Part shown: positions 47,371 through 55,443 of the stretch, in pieces
Layout: each line of letters begins with the position of its first letter
How positions within the stretch are numbered: the first letter of the stretch is position 1
Program-made: the position numbers and the translations under genes
Notes under the pieces: generated by a model
What the model was told of the DNA's origin: nothing
Database searches by the model: none
Seen by the model: only the letters and a program-made list of their open reading frames with translations
DNA from: a virus
IMG/VR virus record: IMGVR_UViG_3300027754_000075
Coordinates: 1 to 64,000 of that record
Strand: one strand, 5' to 3'
Length of the DNA: 64,000 nt

Positions 47371-47547
47371 ATGACCGAAGAAGACTATGCAGCCGTGATT
47401 GCATCATATCAACAAAAAGCATTTGAGTTGTTTAATCAAAATATTGTTTTAGAAACACAGGTTAATAGTTTAACAAAAACAATCAATTCTTTAACTTCTC
47501 AAATTGAACAATATGAGTTAAGAGATATTGATTTAGGCAAAAATTAA
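47371..47547 (+). CDS. Small coiled-coil protein
   Basis: A 58-residue ORF that is helical throughout: DYAAVIASYQQKAFELFNQN then LETQVNSLTKTINSLTSQIE, with a regular heptad-like spacing of Val/Leu/Ile. It probably forms a short coiled-coil oligomer. It has a late promoter on each side and lies between two fibre genes, so a fibre assembly or spacer role is plausible. Confidence 0.65.
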   Translation: MTEEDYAAVIASYQQKAFELFNQNIVLETQVNSLTKTINSLTSQIEQYELRDIDLGKN

Positions 47548-47551
47548 TTTT

Positions 47552-47559
47552 GATAAATA
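47552..47559 (+). promoter_or_regulatory. Late promoter box
   Basis: GATAAATA followed by TATAATAA, 69 bases before the start at 47621. The leader is longer than usual. Confidence 0.5.
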
Positions 47560-47620
47560 TATAATAATCTTCCAATATATATTGGATTCTTATGGTATAT
47601 ACCAAATATGAGGAATTTGA

Positions 47621-49195
47621 ATGGCAGCACCCATTATTAAAATAAAAAGATCTTCTGTTCCGGGAAAGAAACCGACAGTAGATCAGTTACCTTTAGGTGA
47701 ATTAAGTCTCAATACTTATGATGCAGAAATCTTTGTTCGCAGAGAAAGATCTGGAATTGGTACAGATATTGTAAGTGTTGGTATTGGTGCAACAGTTACA
47801 AACATCTTATATGTTACAAAAGATGGGAGTGATACAAATACCGGTCAAAAACTTGGAGATGCAAAGGCAACGATTGCAGGAGCAGTTTCAATTGCAACCA
47901 CCGGGACAGTAATTAAAGTTTCGGCAGGAACATACTCAGAAAATAATCCAATTAATATTCCACAACAAGTAAGTATTGTGGGTGATAGTTTAAGAGAAGT
48001 TACAGTCTCTCCACAAAATACTGGAGATCTTTTTTATGTTACAAATGGAAATTATATTGCAGAAATGTCTTTTGTTGGGGCAGCAAATACAGGAGCAATT
48101 TTTGCATTTAATCCTTCTGGCGCAGGAAATATAACACAATCACCTTACATTCAAAACTGTACTAATTTTGTTCCAAACAGTATTGGAATGAAAATAAATG
48201 GAAATCATGCATCAGGAAATACAAAAAGCATGGTTCTTGATTCTTATACTCAATATAATCAAGGAGGAATAGGAGTTTCAATTACTAATAATGGTTACGC
48301 ACAATTAGTTTCACTCTTTACTATTTGTAATGATGTTGCAGTATATTGTGGGTCTGGTGGTGCATGTGATTTAACAAACTCAAATTCTTCTTTTGGTAAT
48401 TATGGATTAGTTGCAGATGGAGTAAGTAGTATTCAACAGACTGGAATTATTACAGCATCTGCAGATGCAGGAGCAACTACTTTTACAATATCTGGAATTG
48501 GAACTTCAAGATTGTTTGATGGACAGGTAGTTTATATTGAAGACTTATATTATGAAGTTGAATCAATTACCATTGGTGCTGGTGGAACTGGATATACAAA
48601 TGTCCCAACAATTACAATTAGTTCGCCAGGAACTTCTTGGGGAATTGCTGCAGAAGTAACTGCAACAGTCACGAATGGATCTATAAGTGCAGTAAGTTTA
48701 TTTTCTTCGGGAAGAGGATTTGAGACTGTGCCGACAATTACAGTATCTGCACCAGATGTTGGAATCAATACTGCAGTTTTGTCTGTTAATGTAAAACCAA
48801 AATATTATAGTATTATAAGTTGCACTCAACCATCTTCTGGTATTTGCACATTTACAATTAATGAACAATTACCATATGCAGTTGGTGTAGGAACAACGGT
48901 ACCTATTTTTAAACAAAGTCGTATTCTTGCTTCTGGTCATTCTTTTGAATATGTTGGGTCTGGAACCGCAATTGAGACTGCACTACCGTCTACTGGTGGT
49001 GTTGCTATACAAGAAAATGAAGTTGATATGAGAAATGGTGGGTTGGTTGTTTATACGAGCACCGATCAATCAGGAAATTTTAGAATAGGTGATGGTGTCA
49101 CCATTGATCAAAATTCAGGAACAATCTTTGGTAATTTCTATCAAAGAAGTGTTCTTGCAAATGTAACACCATATATCCTAGCACTTGGAGGTTAA
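47621..49195 (+). CDS. Beta-helix tail spike/fibre protein
   Basis: A 524-residue protein. The N-terminal anchor (IKIKRSSVPGKKPTVDQLPL, then GELSLNTYDAEIFV) parallels the previous fibre. Residues 65-280 look like a pectate-lyase-type beta-helix (LYVTKDGSDTNTGQKLGDAK, GTVIKVSAGTYSENNPINIP, VSIVGDSLREVTV). Residues 430-500 (ASGHSFEYVGSGTAIETALP, NGGLVVYTSTDQSGNF) match a module of the giant 1954-residue protein. A spike with glycan-binding or depolymerase function is possible; catalytic residues were not identified. Confidence 0.72.
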   Translation: MAAPIIKIKRSSVPGKKPTVDQLPLGELSLNTYDAEIFVRRERSGIGTDIVSVGIGATVTNILYVTKDGSDTNTGQKLGDAKATIAGAVSIATTGTVIKVSAGTYSENNPINIPQQVSIVGDSLREVTVSPQNTGDLFYVTNGNYIAEMSFVGAANTGAIFAFNPSGAGNITQSPYIQNCTNFVPNSIGMKINGNHASGNTKSMVLDSYTQYNQGGIGVSITNNGYAQLVSLFTICNDVAVYCGSGGACDLTNSNSSFGNYGLVADGVSSIQQTGIITASADAGATTFTISGIGTSRLFDGQVVYIEDLYYEVESITIGAGGTGYTNVPTITISSPGTSWGIAAEVTATVTNGSISAVSLFSSGRGFETVPTITVSAPDVGINTAVLSVNVKPKYYSIISCTQPSSGICTFTINEQLPYAVGVGTTVPIFKQSRILASGHSFEYVGSGTAIETALPSTGGVAIQENEVDMRNGGLVVYTSTDQSGNFRIGDGVTIDQNSGTIFGNFYQRSVLANVTPYILALGG

Positions 49196-49205
49196 TTAAA
49201 AAATT

Positions 49206-49547
49206 ATGGCACTACCACTCAACATATTTAAGACAATCACTAATGTAGTATCAACCAATTCAGTTGGAATTTATACTGCCCCAGTTGGATATGCTTCTGT
49301 AGTTATTCTTGCACAAGCTGCAAACACTGGAAATACAACAGCAACAGTCACATTCTCTCATCAAAGAACTGTTGCTGGAATTGCAGTTACCACAGAAATT
49401 GTTAAAAGTTTTCCAATACCTGCTAATGATTCAGCAAGTTTTCTTGATGGAAAGTTGGTTTTGGAATCAAACGATGTCTTGGTTATATCAGGAAGTAATT
49501 CTTCTAATATTAAATTTACCGGAAGTATTCTGGAAACACTTAAGTAA
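49206..49547 (+). CDS. Small beta-rich virion protein
   Basis: A 113-residue beta-rich protein (VGIYTAPVGYASVVILAQAA, ATVTFSHQRTV, LVLESNDVLVISGSNSS). The SIYTAP-x-G(Y/F)-x-(S/T)-x-(V/I)-x-A pattern is a common start of small phage structural domains. It lies 10 bases after the spike gene and 19 bases before the next shaft gene. The protein at 57524 has a comparable length and strand layout. Confidence 0.65.
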   Translation: MALPLNIFKTITNVVSTNSVGIYTAPVGYASVVILAQAANTGNTTATVTFSHQRTVAGIAVTTEIVKSFPIPANDSASFLDGKLVLESNDVLVISGSNSSNIKFTGSILETLK

Positions 49548-49566
49548 AGAGAGAGAAATAAAATAA

Positions 49567-50700
49567 ATGGCAAAGTTAGTCAGTGGTCGGTTACCAAGAT
49601 TAAATGTAGGAATTGCTTCTTATAGTGAAAATCAAACAACACTATCAGTTGTAGGGATTTCATCTTTTCAGCAAGTAGTTCTAAATGGTTCAGTCAGTAC
49701 TGGTACAACTACTGGGACTTCGGGGCAATATTTAAAATCTGTTGGAATAGGTGTAACTTGGGCATCATTTCCAACATTAAGAACCGGAAATGTTTTTACT
49801 GCAGGAGTTGCACAAACTTCCTTTGCAGTTTCTTATAATGTTGGTTTTGTTGATGTTTATATAAATGGTGTTCGTTTAACAGACAGTGAATTCACCGGAA
49901 CAAGTGGAACTTCTATTGTTCTTAATGAATCTTGTTTTGGTGGAGAAACAGTAGATATTCTTGCGTATAACACTACAAGCACTGGTTCGGGAGGTGGAGG
50001 AATCAGCACTGAATCTCAAACTTTAAATAATGTATTAGGACTTGGGAATACCTCATCCAATGGGATGAGTGTTGGTGTTATTACTGCAACTTCTTTTGTT
50101 GGAAATTTAACAGGAACAGCAACCTATGCGACTAATGCTGGTATAGCAACTTATGCGACTAATGCTGGTATAGCAACTTATGCGACTAATGCTGGAATAG
50201 CAACTTATGCTACTAATGCTGGTATAGCAACAAATGCTCAAGGTTTAACTGGTACTCCTAATATATCTGTGGGTATCGTTACAGTAACAGACTCTCGTAT
50301 TCAATCTGTTGCTGAAAAGACAACACTTGTGAATGGTAACACAGTAAGTCTTGTTTATAACACTGGTGGTGGTAATATTGCAATCTGTACCAATCCAAGT
50401 GGTGATATTACACTGAATGTAACTGGTATCCCTACTGATAGTACATTTGATAATTACTCACTTGCCTTTAGTGTGATTGTATCAAATACAGGAACAGCAA
50501 GAAGTTGTACTGCAATTAATCTGAATGGATTATCAAGAACAATTAAATGGTTTGGTGGTTCTCTTGCAGCAGCAATCACTGGCGTGACTACATCAAATGG
50601 ATATGATAGTTATAGTTTTACTGGAATCAATACTGTAGGTTCTGCAAGTACAACTGCAAATTATATTGTACTTGGAAGTGTAAATGGAAGTTATAGATAA
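49567..50700 (+). CDS. Tail fibre shaft with connector domain
   Basis: A 377-residue shaft. Residues 70-140 hold a DVYINGVRL-type domain also present in the 1265-residue fibre. Residues 186-222 are four 9-residue repeats (TYATNAGIA). The last 130 residues are the connector (VNGNTVSLVYN, TNPSGDITLNVTGIPT, GTARSCTAINLNGLS, TGINTVGSASTTANY). It overlaps the following LamG-type adhesin by one base (TAATG), consistent with strict co-production of shaft and tip. Confidence 0.75.
   Translation: MAKLVSGRLPRLNVGIASYSENQTTLSVVGISSFQQVVLNGSVSTGTTTGTSGQYLKSVGIGVTWASFPTLRTGNVFTAGVAQTSFAVSYNVGFVDVYINGVRLTDSEFTGTSGTSIVLNESCFGGETVDILAYNTTSTGSGGGGISTESQTLNNVLGLGNTSSNGMSVGVITATSFVGNLTGTATYATNAGIATYATNAGIATYATNAGIATYATNAGIATNAQGLTGTPNISVGIVTVTDSRIQSVAEKTTLVNGNTVSLVYNTGGGNIAICTNPSGDITLNVTGIPTDSTFDNYSLAFSVIVSNTGTARSCTAINLNGLSRTIKWFGGSLAAAITGVTTSNGYDSYSFTGINTVGSASTTANYIVLGSVNGSYR
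50122..50229 (+). repeat. Four 27-bp tandem repeats
   Basis: Units at 50122, 50149, 50176 and 50203, each encoding TYATNAGIA with only one- or two-base differences. Related units encoding YA(D/S)NAGIA occur near 56514-56660 in another fibre gene. Confidence 0.9.
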
Positions 50701-51461
50701 TGTCTCCAATTTTAACTAGAATTCCATATAGCAAGGGACTTGGTTCAAGAACTTTTATTGCAGTTAGTGTTCCTATTATTTCAAACGGATTAATATTATC
50801 CCTAGACGCAGGAAATGCTGCTTCTTATCCTGGTTCTGGAACTACTTGGACTGATGTGAGTGGCAATATTAATACCGGAACTCTTGTGAATGGTGTTGGG
50901 TATTCTGCGAGTAATGGAGGTGCTTTGACTTTTGATGGGACGAATGATTATGTTCTTGCAAATAATACAAATTTGAATTCTTTAAGTTTAACTTCTAGAT
51001 TTTCAAACACAAGTGTTTCTCACTTTTCTTGGGTTTATCCAACTGGTGCTGGTGTATTAGTTTCTGAATTGGGACAAACAGCACCAAATTCAGGATACCA
51101 CGATAGCAATATTGAAATAAGTGCAGGTGGGGCATTTAGTTTTTCAACTTGGCACAATGGTCTTACAAGTAAGGTAGTTTCTTCAAATCAATCATTTAAT
51201 ATTTGGTATTATGTTGGATTTACTTATGATGGAACAACTTTAACTGCTTATATAAATGGTTCATCAATTGGAACAACCACTTTTGCAAGAGTGCCACCAA
51301 GTCAAACTCATTATGCTTTATTTGCTACTGATGCTACTAATATGGGAACAGGAGGTTATGGTGTAGGAAGATGTGCTGCTTTTTCTGTATACAACAGAGC
51401 ACTCACAGCAGCAGAAGTCTCACAAAACTTCCAAGCACTTAGAGGAAGATTTGGAGTTTGA
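50700..51461 (+). CDS. LamG/concanavalin-like tail fibre tip adhesin
   Basis: A 253-residue protein. The short N-terminus MSPILTRIPYSKGLGSRTF replaces the MAPLLSRLG type but keeps the M-x-P-(L/I)-L-x-R start. The rest is a LamG-like jelly roll: GLILSLDAGNAASYPGSGT, GGALTFDGTNDYV, NIWYYVGFTYDGTTLTAYIN and FSVYNRALTAAEV. These domains bind glycans in many systems. It is probably the receptor-binding tip for the shaft directly upstream. Confidence 0.8.
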   Translation: MSPILTRIPYSKGLGSRTFIAVSVPIISNGLILSLDAGNAASYPGSGTTWTDVSGNINTGTLVNGVGYSASNGGALTFDGTNDYVLANNTNLNSLSLTSRFSNTSVSHFSWVYPTGAGVLVSELGQTAPNSGYHDSNIEISAGGAFSFSTWHNGLTSKVVSSNQSFNIWYYVGFTYDGTTLTAYINGSSIGTTTFARVPPSQTHYALFATDATNMGTGGYGVGRCAAFSVYNRALTAAEVSQNFQALRGRFGV

Positions 51462-51472
51462 GATGGTAAATT

Positions 51473-51480
51473 TATAAATA
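51473..51480 (+). promoter_or_regulatory. Perfect late promoter box
   Basis: TATAAATA, 92 bases before the 1265-residue fibre gene, giving an unusually long leader with an inverted repeat. Confidence 0.65.
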
Positions 51481-51494
51481 ATCATACGATGCCT

Positions 51495-51557
51495 AGTGCT
51501 AGTCACGAACATGGTAGAAAAGTAATGTAAACAATTTTTCCCACCCCCCCTAGCACT
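51495..51557. repeat. Inverted repeat in a fibre-gene leader
   Basis: AGTGCTAG at 51495-51502 and its reverse complement CTAGCACT at 51550-51557, separated by 47 bases that end in a run of seven Cs. The second arm stops seven bases before the ATG at 51565. Confidence 0.6.
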
Positions 51558-51564
51558 TAAAACC

Positions 51565-54500
51565 ATGGCATTTAACAGAGATTTATCCCAACTCGCAAAT
51601 TTTCTAGAAGTTAATTCTGACGGAACTTTCATTAATATTATACCATCAACTTCTCAAACAAATTTAGGTATTGGTACAAATAACCCAACAGCAAAACTTG
51701 ATGTTCTTGGTAATGCAAGAGTTTCTGGTAATTTATCTGCAACTAATATTAATGCTTCTGGTATTGTTACTGCTACTTCAGGTTTTGTTGGTGCTTTAAC
51801 TGGTTTAGCTAGTTCTGCTACTCAACTTGCAACTGGAAGAACTATAGCAATTACTGGAGATTTAACTTATACTAGTGGGTCATTTAATGGTACTGGTAAT
51901 GTAACAGGAACAGGAACATTAGCAAACACTACAGTTACTCCTGGTTCTTATGGGTCTTCAACAGAAGTTGCTACATTTACTGTTGACTCCAAAGGTAGAT
52001 TAACTGCTGCTGGTACCGCATCTGTTGGAACTGCACTTACAGTTGCTGGTGACTCTGGTTCAGAAAACATCAGTCTTCTTAGTGAAACTCTTACGATTTC
52101 TGGTGGTACTAACTTAACTTCATCTGCTGCATCTAATACTGTTACTGTTAACCTTGACCCAAACATTTCTTTAACAAGTGTTGTTGCATCTGGTATTATT
52201 ACTGCTACCAGTGGTTTCTCTGGTAATGTAACTGGAAACTTAACTGGTAACATTAACTCTTCTGGAGTTTCTACAGTTACTTCACTGAATGCAACAAACA
52301 TTAATGCATCAGGTATCGTAACTGCTACTCAATTTAAAACTGGTGCATCAGGATCTGCAATTGGAATTAATACCAATACAATTTCTGGACCTGCAACAAT
52401 TACAATTGACCCTGCTGCTGTTGGTGATAATACTGGATTAGTTGTAATCAAAGGTGACCTACAGATTGATGGTACTACAACCACCATTAATTCTACAACC
52501 TTAACTGTTGATGATAAAAATATTGTTCTTGGTTCTGGTGCTGCTAATGATGCAGCTGCAGATGGTAGTGGTATTACTATTGAATCCGGTAATGGTAATA
52601 AAACCTTCCAATTTGAAGATACTGGAGACAACTTAGGTTCTTCAGAGAACTTGAATGTTGCATCAGGTAAAGTTTATAAAGTTAATAATACTGAAGTTCT
52701 TTCTAATAATACTTTAGGAAGTGGTGTCGTTAACTCGTCTTTGACTTCTGTTGGAACTCTTACTAACTTAAGTGTTGGTAATGTTAATTCAAGTGGTATC
52801 GTTACTGCTGTTACAGTCAATAGCACTAATGGAACTATTACAAACCTGACTGGTACTGCAGGAACTATAACCACATTTAACAGTACTAATGGAACCATTA
52901 CCAATCTGAATGCAACTAATATTAATGCATCTGGTATTATTACTGCTACCAGTGGTTTCTCTGGTAATGTAACTGGAAACTTAACTGGCAACATTAACTC
53001 TTCTGGAGTTTCTACATTTACTTCACTGAATATAACTAATATTAATGCATCAGGTATTGTAACTGCTACCAGTGGTTTCTCTGGTAATGTAACTGGAAAC
53101 ATTAACTCTTCTGGAGTTTCTACAGTTACTTCATTGGTTGCAACAAACATTAATGCTTCTGGTATCATAACTGCTACTTCAGGTTTCGTTGGCGCTTTAA
53201 CTGGTTTGGCCAGTTCTGCTACTCAACTTGCAACTGGAAGAACTATAGCAATTACTGGAGACTTAGCATATACCAGTGGATCATTTAATGGTACCGGTAA
53301 TGTGACCGGAACAGGAACATTAGCAACAGTTAACTCTAATGTTGGATCCTTTGGTTCACAAACTTTAATCCCTGTTGTTACTGTTAATGCAAAAGGATTG
53401 GTGACTTCAGTAACAACAGCAGCAGTTGGAACTGCATTAACAGTTGCTAGTGACTCTGGTTCAGTAGATATTGAACTCTTAACAGAAACCTTAACAATCT
53501 CAGGTGGAACTAATCTTACCTCAGTTGGTTCTGGTAATACTCTTACTGTTAACCTTGATAATAATATCTCACTAACAAGTGTTGTTGCCTCTGGTATCAT
53601 AACTGCTGCTCAATTTGTGACTGGTGCATCAGGATCTGCGATTGGAATTAATACCAATACAATATCTGGTCCTGCAACGATTACAATTGACCCTTCTGCT
53701 GTTGGAGATAATACCGGTGCAGTTAGAATTAAGGGTGACTTATTTGTTGATGGTACTCAATTTATTGTTAACTCCACAACTATAGAACTTGCCGATTTTA
53801 TTGTTGGTATTGCTTCTACTGCTACTTCAGATATACTTGCGGATGGTGCGGGTATTAAGATTGGACCAGACAATACTTTAACTTACGATCATACTAATAC
53901 ATCATTAAAGTCGAGTGAAAACTTTAATCTTGCTTCTGGTAAGACTTATAAGATTAATGGAACCGATGTTCTTTCTAATAATACTTTAGGAAGTGGTGTC
54001 ATTAACTCGTCTTTGACTTCTGTTGGAACTCTTACTAACTTAAGTGTTGGTAATATTAATTCAAGTGGTATTGTAACTGCTACTACATTTGTTGGAGCAC
54101 TCACCGGAAATGTATCTGGTAATATTAACTCTTCTGGAGTATCAACTGTTACTAATTTAAATATTGGTGGTTATGTTTCTATTGCAAATACTACTGGTGT
54201 TGCAAATCAGATTCTTTCTTCTACTGGAGTAGGAGTAAGTTGGAAAACCTTTAATGACCTATTACCACAAACAAGAACAACACAAACCTTTACTGCGACT
54301 GCAAACCAAACATTATTCAGTTTTGTATATAATGTAAACTTCCTTGATGTATTTGTGAATGGTGTTAAGTTATCTTCTGGAGAATTCACTGCAAGTAACG
54401 GTAGTACAATCACTCTCTCTGAAGGTGCATTTGCGAATGATACTGTTGAGTTTGTTTCTTATGCAACTCTTGGTGCTGGTACAGGACAAGTTAGCAGTCT

Positions 54501-55362
54501 GAATGATTTAACTGATGTTACACTTACTGGTATTACAACAGGAAACCTTCTTGCATATAATGGTTCAGAGTTTGTTAATACGTCAAATATTAATGTAACT
54601 GGTATTATTACTGCAACCACATTTGTTGGGGGACTTACTGGAACAGCAACATCAACGACTAATATTCCTAATTTAACTGGGGCAATCACATCAGTTAATA
54701 CTACAACCTCATTAGGTTCCTTTACATCACTACAACTCTTAACAGCACTCACTGATGAGACTGGTTCTGGTTCTGCTGTATTTGCTACAAGTCCTACTCT
54801 AGTTACTCCTGCGTTAGGAACACCTTCTTCTGGTACTCTTACTAGTTGTACTGGGTTACCATTAACAACTGGTGTGACTGGAACTTTACCTGTTGCTAAT
54901 GGCGGTACTGGTGTTACTACCAGTACCGGTACTGGTAGTGTTGTACTTTCTGCATCTCCAACATTTACTGGAACGGTAGGTGCTGCTGCAATAACTGCAA
55001 CTGGTGACATCGCAGCTGCAAACTTTAACTCTACTTCTGATATCAACCTCAAAGAAAATATCAGACAGGTTGAAAGTGCATCCGAACTCGTTTCTAAACT
55101 TGAGGGTGTTCACTTCTCTTGGAAGGAAACTGGAAAAGAAACAATTGGTGTGATTGCTCAACAAATTGAAGAGCACTTACCACAACTGGTTCAGACTCAT
55201 ACTATAGTGACACTTTCAGGGGCCCAGAAACAATTACTTTCTGGTGATACTCACAAGACCGTTAATTATAATGGTCTGATTGGAGTTCTAATTGAGGCAG
55301 TGAAAGAGCAAGGTGCTCAGATTGCTGCTCTTCAGGCAGAAATTGAAGAACTCAAAAAATAA
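51565..55362 (+). CDS. Large tail fibre with C-terminal S74 chaperone (1265 aa)
   Basis: The N-terminus (MAFNRDLSQLANFLEV) is related to that of the 686-residue fibre. Most of the protein is shaft repeats of the INASGIVTATSGFSGNVTGN type. A large internal duplication appears as ASSATQLATGRTIAITGDL at about residues 86 and 550. Near residue 905-960 is the LFSFVYNVNFLDVFVNGVKL domain. The end is an S74 chaperone: SDINLKEN gives the Ser1158-Lys1163 dyad, then FSWKETG, GVIAQQIEEHLPQLV and a coiled coil. Self-cleavage would release the last 108 residues. No Shine-Dalgarno sequence is visible upstream. A strong terminator follows. Confidence 0.82.
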   Translation: MAFNRDLSQLANFLEVNSDGTFINIIPSTSQTNLGIGTNNPTAKLDVLGNARVSGNLSATNINASGIVTATSGFVGALTGLASSATQLATGRTIAITGDLTYTSGSFNGTGNVTGTGTLANTTVTPGSYGSSTEVATFTVDSKGRLTAAGTASVGTALTVAGDSGSENISLLSETLTISGGTNLTSSAASNTVTVNLDPNISLTSVVASGIITATSGFSGNVTGNLTGNINSSGVSTVTSLNATNINASGIVTATQFKTGASGSAIGINTNTISGPATITIDPAAVGDNTGLVVIKGDLQIDGTTTTINSTTLTVDDKNIVLGSGAANDAAADGSGITIESGNGNKTFQFEDTGDNLGSSENLNVASGKVYKVNNTEVLSNNTLGSGVVNSSLTSVGTLTNLSVGNVNSSGIVTAVTVNSTNGTITNLTGTAGTITTFNSTNGTITNLNATNINASGIITATSGFSGNVTGNLTGNINSSGVSTFTSLNITNINASGIVTATSGFSGNVTGNINSSGVSTVTSLVATNINASGIITATSGFVGALTGLASSATQLATGRTIAITGDLAYTSGSFNGTGNVTGTGTLATVNSNVGSFGSQTLIPVVTVNAKGLVTSVTTAAVGTALTVASDSGSVDIELLTETLTISGGTNLTSVGSGNTLTVNLDNNISLTSVVASGIITAAQFVTGASGSAIGINTNTISGPATITIDPSAVGDNTGAVRIKGDLFVDGTQFIVNSTTIELADFIVGIASTATSDILADGAGIKIGPDNTLTYDHTNTSLKSSENFNLASGKTYKINGTDVLSNNTLGSGVINSSLTSVGTLTNLSVGNINSSGIVTATTFVGALTGNVSGNINSSGVSTVTNLNIGGYVSIANTTGVANQILSSTGVGVSWKTFNDLLPQTRTTQTFTATANQTLFSFVYNVNFLDVFVNGVKLSSGEFTASNGSTITLSEGAFANDTVEFVSYATLGAGTGQVSSLNDLTDVTLTGITTGNLLAYNGSEFVNTSNINVTGIITATTFVGGLTGTATSTTNIPNLTGAITSVNTTTSLGSFTSLQLLTALTDETGSGSAVFATSPTLVTPALGTPSSGTLTSCTGLPLTTGVTGTLPVANGGTGVTTSTGTGSVVLSASPTFTGTVGAAAITATGDIAAANFNSTSDINLKENIRQVESASELVSKLEGVHFSWKETGKETIGVIAQQIEEHLPQLVQTHTIVTLSGAQKQLLSGDTHKTVNYNGLIGVLIEAVKEQGAQIAALQAEIEELKK

Positions 55363-55383
55363 TTTGAGTTGAAATTAAATTTG

Positions 55384-55412
55384 AAGGAGGAAGAGAAATC
55401 TTCCTCCTTTTT
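55384..55412 (+). terminator. Intrinsic terminator after the S74 fibre
   Basis: An 11-bp perfect stem (AAGGAGGAAGA at 55384-55394, TCTTCCTCCTT at 55399-55409) capped by a GAAA loop and followed by Ts. A late promoter starts two bases after it. Confidence 0.88.
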
Positions 55413-55413
55413 T

Positions 55414-55421
55414 CATAAATA
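55414..55421 (+). promoter_or_regulatory. Late promoter box
   Basis: CATAAATA immediately after the terminator, 30 bases before ATG 55444. Confidence 0.62.
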
Positions 55422-55443
55422 AGACATAGGAAAGACATAGTTA

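Noticed and set aside
45894-49195. Diversity-generating retroelement suggested by Mtd-like fibre anchors
   Set aside because: No reverse transcriptase and no template/variable repeat pair with adenine-specific differences is visible in the window.
50122-50229. CRISPR-like array
   Set aside because: The 27-bp repeats are contiguous without spacers and encode an in-frame fibre repeat.
51948-55052. Long minus-strand ORFs antisense to the 1265-residue fibre (for example 52674-53168 and 54459-55052)
   Set aside because: They are Val/Pro-rich mirror readings of repetitive Gly/Thr/Asn codons, have no ribosome-binding sites, and lie wholly inside a well-supported gene.
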